Positions 60,116 through 64,000 of a stretch of DNA of 64,000 bases are shown piece after piece. Source of the stretch: Streptomyces sp. SID12501 (GTDB lineage: Bacteria; Actinomycetota; Actinomycetes; Streptomycetales; Streptomycetaceae); the NCBI RefSeq assembly GCF_010550245.1, contig NZ_JAAGLU010000015.1, forward strand, positions 167,375-231,374, in the 5' to 3' direction. How positions within the stretch are numbered: the first letter of the stretch is position 1; every line of letters begins with the position of its first letter. The notes under the pieces are model-generated. The model saw nothing but the letters and a program-made list of their open reading frames with translations, was not told the DNA's origin and searched no databases. The translations under genes and the position numbers were made by a program.

Positions 60116-62754
60116 TCACCGCCTGGGCGGGCGGACTGACCCGCCACCGTATCGGGCGGCTCCTCGCCGCCGTCGCCGGAATCGCCCTCGCCGTCGCACT
60201 CGTCGCCGCGCTCGGCTCCTTCCTCACCGCGTCCAAGGCGACCATGACCCAGCGCGCGGTCCGCTCGGTCGCCGTGGACTGGCAGGTCGAAATACAGCCG
60301 GGCGCCGACCCGAACGCCGTCCGGTCCCTGGTGCGGGCCACTCCCGGCACCCGGGCCGCGCTGCCCGTCGGCTTCGCCCGCACCACCGGCTTCACCGCCA
60401 CCGTGGGAGGCAGCACCCAGACCACCGGACCGGGGGTCGCGCTCGGCCTGCCGGCCGACTACCGCAGCCGCTTCCCCGACGAACTGCGCACACTCTCGGG
60501 CTCCGGCACCGGCGTCCTGCTCGCCCAGCAGACCGCCTCCAACCTGCACGCGGCCCCCGGCGACACCATCGGCGTACGGCTGCCCGGCGCCGGACTGCGG
60601 CAGGTGCGGGTGGACGGTGTGGTCGACCTGCCCCAGGCCGACTCACTGTTCCAGAAGGTCGGCGCGCCCGCGCAGTCCCAGCCGACCGCTCCCCCGGACA
60701 ACGTCGTCCTGTTGCCCGCCGCCCGGTTCGCCTCCCTCACCCGGGGAGCCACCGACGTCACCACCCAGCTCCACGTGGCCCGCGACGCGAAACTGCCGGC
60801 CGACCCGGCCGCCGCCTTCACCTCGGTCACCGGCGCCGCCCACAACCTGGAGGCCAGGTCGGCCGGCACGGTGCTCGTCGGGAACAACCTCGGCGCGGCC
60901 CTCGACTCCGCCCGCCAGGACGCCCTCTACGCCCAGATCCTCTTCCTCTTCCTCGGCTTCCCCGGTGCCGTCCTGGCCGCCGCGCTGACCGTGGCGGTCG
61001 CCTCGGCGGGCGGCGAACGGCGCCGCCGGGAGCAGGGCCTGCTGCGGCTGCGCGGGCTGCGGCCCCGTCAGATCACCGCGCTGGCGGGATTGGAGGCCGC
61101 GCTGGTCGGCGTCGGCGGCAGCCTCGCGGGTCTCGGGCTGGCCGCGCTGACCGGCCGCCTGGCCTTCGGCGCCACCTCCTTCAGGGCGAGCGCGGGCACC
61201 TGGGCACTCTGGTACGTCATCGCCTTCGTCCTCGGCGTGGTCGTGGCCGCCGGCGCCGTGCTCGTGCCCGCCCTGCGGGATCTGCGCACGGTGACCGTCG
61301 CCGACACCCGGCGGGAGCGGCGTGTGTCGCGTTCGCCCTGGTGGCTGCGGTGCGGCCTGGACTTCGCGCTGCTGATCGGCTCGTGGCTGGTCTTCCGCGC
61401 CTCCTCCGGCAACCAGTACGCCCTGGTCCTCGCCCCCGAGGGCGTGCCCAGTGTCTCCGTCTCGTACTGGGCGTTCCTCGGCCCGGCCCTGCTGTGGCTC
61501 GGCGCGGCCCTGCTGCTGTGGCGGCTGACCCTGCTGGCTCTCGCCCACGGCCGACCGGCGCTGGCCCGCCTCGCCCTGCCGCTGACCGCGACCCTCGCCA
61601 CGACCACGGCGGCCGTACTGTCCCGCCGTCGGCGTCCGCTGGCCCGCTCGGTGGTGCTGCTCGCCCTCGCGGTGTCGTTCGCGATCTCCACGGCCGTCTT
61701 CAACTCCACCTACCGGCAGCAGTCCGAGGTCGACGCCCGCCTCACCAACGGCGCGGACGTCACCGTCACCCAACCGCCCGGCGCCCAGGTCCCGCCGAGC
61801 GCGGCCGGCAAGCTGAAGGTCCCCGGCGTCCGGCACGTCGAGCCCCTCCAGCACCGCTACGCCTACGTCGGCTCCGACCTCCAGGACCTCTACGGCGTCC
61901 GGCCCGCCACCGTCGCGAAGGCGACCTCGCTCCAGGACGCCTACTTCTCGGGCGGCACAGCCGCTCAGCTGATGCGCCGGCTCACCCAGCGCCCCGACAA
62001 CCTGCTGGTCAGCGCGGAGACCGTGCACGACTTCCAGCTCTCCCCCGGCGACACGGTCAACCTGCGTGTCCAGGACGCCCGTACGAGGGCGCTGCGCACG
62101 GTGCCCTTCCACTACGCCGGGATCGTCAAGGAGTTCCCTACCGCGCCGAAGGACAGCTTCTTCGTCGCCAACGCCGCCTACGTGGCGAAGGCGACCGGCA
62201 GCAACGCGGTCGGCGCCTTCCTGCTCGACACCGGCGGCACCCACCAGAAGCAGATCGCCGACCAGCTGCGCCACCGGCTGGGCACCGGCGCCACCGTCAC
62301 CGACCTCACCCAGACCCGCGGCATCGTCGGCACCAGCCTCACCTCCGTGGACCTGGCCGGACTCACCCGCATCGAACTCGCCTTCGCCGTCCTGCTGGCA
62401 GCCGGGGCCGGCGGCCTGGTCCTCGCCCTCGGACTCGCCGAACGCCGCCGGACCTTCGCCATCGCCACCGTCCTGGGCGCCCGCAGCGGCCAACTGCGCG
62501 GCATGGTCCTCACCGAGGCCCTGCTACTGGCCGTCGGCGGTCTGGCAGGCGGCGCCCTCATCGGCTGGGCCCTGTCCGAGATGCTCGTGAAGGTCCTGAC
62601 GGGCGTCTTCGATCCACCGCCCGCGAGCCTGTCGGTGCCGGGCGGCTACCTCGCCCTGACCGCGGGCGCGGCTGTCATCGCCGTACTGGCCGCCGCGCTG
62701 AACGGCATCCGCAGCGCCGGCCGGCCCGCCGTGGAGGAACTGCGTGACCTGTGA
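60112..62754 (+). CDS. FtsX-like ABC permease
   Basis: 880 residues in two FtsX units: a transmembrane helix near residue 20, a large extracytoplasmic region, three helices at about 275-400, more helices around 435-540, a second extracytoplasmic region (about 560-740) and three final helices (about 755-865). This is the layout of MacB-type mechanotransmitters and antibiotic- or lipoprotein-handling permeases. It is coupled to the second ATPase and followed 51 bp later by the response regulator. No substrate can be named; peptide or lipid export or resistance is likely. Confidence 0.9.
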   Translation: MITAWAGGLTRHRIGRLLAAVAGIALAVALVAALGSFLTASKATMTQRAVRSVAVDWQVEIQPGADPNAVRSLVRATPGTRAALPVGFARTTGFTATVGGSTQTTGPGVALGLPADYRSRFPDELRTLSGSGTGVLLAQQTASNLHAAPGDTIGVRLPGAGLRQVRVDGVVDLPQADSLFQKVGAPAQSQPTAPPDNVVLLPAARFASLTRGATDVTTQLHVARDAKLPADPAAAFTSVTGAAHNLEARSAGTVLVGNNLGAALDSARQDALYAQILFLFLGFPGAVLAAALTVAVASAGGERRRREQGLLRLRGLRPRQITALAGLEAALVGVGGSLAGLGLAALTGRLAFGATSFRASAGTWALWYVIAFVLGVVVAAGAVLVPALRDLRTVTVADTRRERRVSRSPWWLRCGLDFALLIGSWLVFRASSGNQYALVLAPEGVPSVSVSYWAFLGPALLWLGAALLLWRLTLLALAHGRPALARLALPLTATLATTTAAVLSRRRRPLARSVVLLALAVSFAISTAVFNSTYRQQSEVDARLTNGADVTVTQPPGAQVPPSAAGKLKVPGVRHVEPLQHRYAYVGSDLQDLYGVRPATVAKATSLQDAYFSGGTAAQLMRRLTQRPDNLLVSAETVHDFQLSPGDTVNLRVQDARTRALRTVPFHYAGIVKEFPTAPKDSFFVANAAYVAKATGSNAVGAFLLDTGGTHQKQIADQLRHRLGTGATVTDLTQTRGIVGTSLTSVDLAGLTRIELAFAVLLAAGAGGLVLALGLAERRRTFAIATVLGARSGQLRGMVLTEALLLAVGGLAGGALIGWALSEMLVKVLTGVFDPPPASLSVPGGYLALTAGAAVIAVLAAALNGIRSAGRPAVEELRDL

Positions 62755-62805
62755 GCGGCGGGAGCGGGAGGGCCGAGCACCTCGCCCGCTCCTACGCTGT
62801 CCAGC

Positions 62806-63534
62806 ATGCGTACGCACGTGACCGCCGACCACAGTCGCCACCGTGTCCTCGTCGTCGAGGACGACGACACCATCGGCCGTCATCTGGAATCCGGCCTGCG
62901 CGGCAACGGCTACGCACCGACCTGGAACCGGACGGGTTCCGCCGCTCTGGCCGAGGCCGCGCGCACCCCGTACGACGTGCTGCTGCTCGACCTGGGGCTG
63001 CCCGACATGGACGGTCTGGACATCGCCCGCACACTGCGTGCCCGCCATCCCGACCTGCTGATCATCATCCTGACGGCGCGCACGGACGACATCGACGTCA
63101 TCGCCGGACTGGACGCGGGGGCCGACGACTACCTCGTCAAGCCGTTCAGCCTGACCGTGCTGCTCGCCCGGCTCCGCGCCCATCTGCGCCGCCGGGTCGT
63201 CGCCACGCCGTCGCAGGAACCCGTACGGCTGGCCGACCTGGTCCTCGATGTCGCAGCCCGCCGCTGCACGCTCCACGACGCGGACATCGAGCTGCGTCCA
63301 AAGGAGTTCGACCTGCTCGCCGTCCTGGCCCGGCACGCAGGAGAGGCCGTCTCCCGGGAGACCCTGATGGCCGAGGTCTGGGACGAGAACTGGTTCGGCT
63401 CCACCAAGACCCTCGACGTCACCATGGCCGGCCTGCGCCGGCGCCTCACCGAGGCCGCCGACATCTCGGCCCGCCCCGGCAGCCTGCCCCGCATCACCAC
63501 CCTGCGGGGGCACGGCTACCGCCTGGAGATCTGA
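62806..63534 (+). CDS. OmpR-family response regulator
   Basis: 242 residues: a receiver domain with phospho-acceptor Asp62 (LLLDLGLPDMDG), acidic pair EDDD at 18-21 and Lys in LVKPF, then a winged HTH ending RGHGYRLEI. It is the last gene of the lipoprotein/ABC operon. The divergent kinase at 57899 is its probable partner, so kinase and regulator bracket the transporter they are likely to control. Binding sites are proposed at 57963-58008. Confidence 0.93.
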   Translation: MRTHVTADHSRHRVLVVEDDDTIGRHLESGLRGNGYAPTWNRTGSAALAEAARTPYDVLLLDLGLPDMDGLDIARTLRARHPDLLIIILTARTDDIDVIAGLDAGADDYLVKPFSLTVLLARLRAHLRRRVVATPSQEPVRLADLVLDVAARRCTLHDADIELRPKEFDLLAVLARHAGEAVSRETLMAEVWDENWFGSTKTLDVTMAGLRRRLTEAADISARPGSLPRITTLRGHGYRLEI

Positions 63535-63599
63535 CGGACGCCGTCGGCGCGGCAGTAGCGAGCGGGCTGCCCGGCCTTTCCCGACCAGTGCTCGTCTGT

Positions 63600-64000
63600 T
63601 CAGTCCACGCTGGGCCGGGCGAGGCCGTGGTCGTAGGCGAAGATCACGGCCTGGATGCGGTCGCGGGCGCCGATCTTGGTCAGGACGCGGCCGACGTGGG
63701 TCTTGACGGTGGACTCGGACAGCACGAACCGGGTGGCGATCTCACCGTTGGTCCAGCCCTTGCCGACGGCGACGAGGATCTCGCGTTCGCGTTCGGTGAG
63801 GGAGCACAGCCCCGGGTCCTCGACGGAGTCCGCTCGGTGGGCGGGGACGTAGCGGGCGTATTCGTCCAGGAGACGGCGGGTGAGAGCGGGCGCGATGACG
63901 GCGTCGCCCACCGCGACGGCCCGGATGCCGGCGAGGAGTTCCTCGGGGCGCGCGTCCTTGAGGAGGAAGCCGCTGGCGCCGGCGCGGAGGGCGGCGTGGA
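63600..64000 (-). CDS. NarL/FixJ-type response regulator (partial, runs off the window)
   Basis: The last 130 or so residues of a response regulator: the end of the receiver domain (GASGFLLKDARPEELLAGIR) and the LuxR-type HTH (LTEREREILVAVGKGWTNGEIATRFVLSESTVKTHVGRVLTKIGARDRIQ). The start lies beyond position 64000. A sensor kinase gene is expected just upstream, outside the window. It is convergent with the OmpR-type regulator gene. Confidence 0.93.
   Translation of the reverse strand, partial: HAALRAGASGFLLKDARPEELLAGIRAVAVGDAVIAPALTRRLLDEYARYVPAHRADSVEDPGLCSLTEREREILVAVGKGWTNGEIATRFVLSESTVKTHVGRVLTKIGARDRIQAVIFAYDHGLARPSVD

Noticed and set aside
1..64000. CRISPR array or rRNA operon
   Set aside because: No regularly spaced repeats with unique spacers and no rRNA-like conserved stretches were seen.

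Overview
The window is very GC-rich, with third codon positions strongly biased to G or C, frequent GTG/TTG starts and typical actinomycete families (SAV_915, Lsr2-type DNA-binding tail, CmtR-type sensor, two-component/FtsX modules). It looks like accessory chromosome of a Streptomyces or close relative. No rRNA, intact tRNA or CRISPR array was seen, but insertion-sequence debris is abundant: an IS5 remnant, an IS110 fragment, a TnpB element, an IS5/IS1182 chimera, an excisionase-like gene and a tRNA-Thr-like fragment. Many genes next to this debris are truncated.

Layout. 1-1.5 kb: degraded sequence (BlaI-like start, IS5 tail, tRNA 3' half, hairpin). 1.5-11.3 kb: an ion-homeostasis island (Kup, CmtR-like sensor with a CDF exporter, two tandem CorA, an ArsR regulator, and an ABC ATPase/double-permease operon ending in an MgtC that lacks a conserved block). 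11.8-13.3 kb: SAV_915 protein, the first 108 codons of a lysA-like gene, and an excisionase-like gene. 13.3-22.5 kb: a seven-gene minus-strand operon (pxpA, pxpB, pxpC, MHS permease, SDR, aminotransferase, HMG-type aldolase) with a divergent LysR gene and a 2-hydroxyacid dehydrogenase; an SDR beyond it is cut off next to an IS110 fragment. 23.5-27.8 kb: two secreted GH43 arabinan/xylan enzymes and an IclR regulator.

28-34.4 kb: a tightly coupled operon (intradiol dioxygenase, DoxX, amidohydrolase, CaiB-type CoA transferase, citryl-CoA-lyase-like protein) plus a pirin gene. 34.5-37.6 kb: a second amidohydrolase and an MFS gene, both truncated by a TnpB element. 37.7-44 kb: LysR, MarR, chimeric transposase, PhyH-type dioxygenase, TetR and an acyl-CoA synthetase.

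44.4-49.8 kb is the most unusual part: an AbiEii-like nucleotidyltransferase pair, then an 879-residue fusion of archaeo-eukaryotic primase (TOTE-type), DEAD/DEAH helicase and Lsr2-like tail, followed by an unrecognised 389-residue partner. This looks like a defence or conflict locus. 50-54.3 kb: a dapF homologue with a small upstream gene, a divergent GntR gene with a strong operator, an unrecognised membrane protein and a desaturase-like protein. 54.6-64 kb: COG4705 membrane protein, BASS-family symporter, and a sensor kinase divergent from a lipoprotein/two-ATPase/FtsX-permease/response-regulator operon; a NarL-type regulator runs off the right edge.
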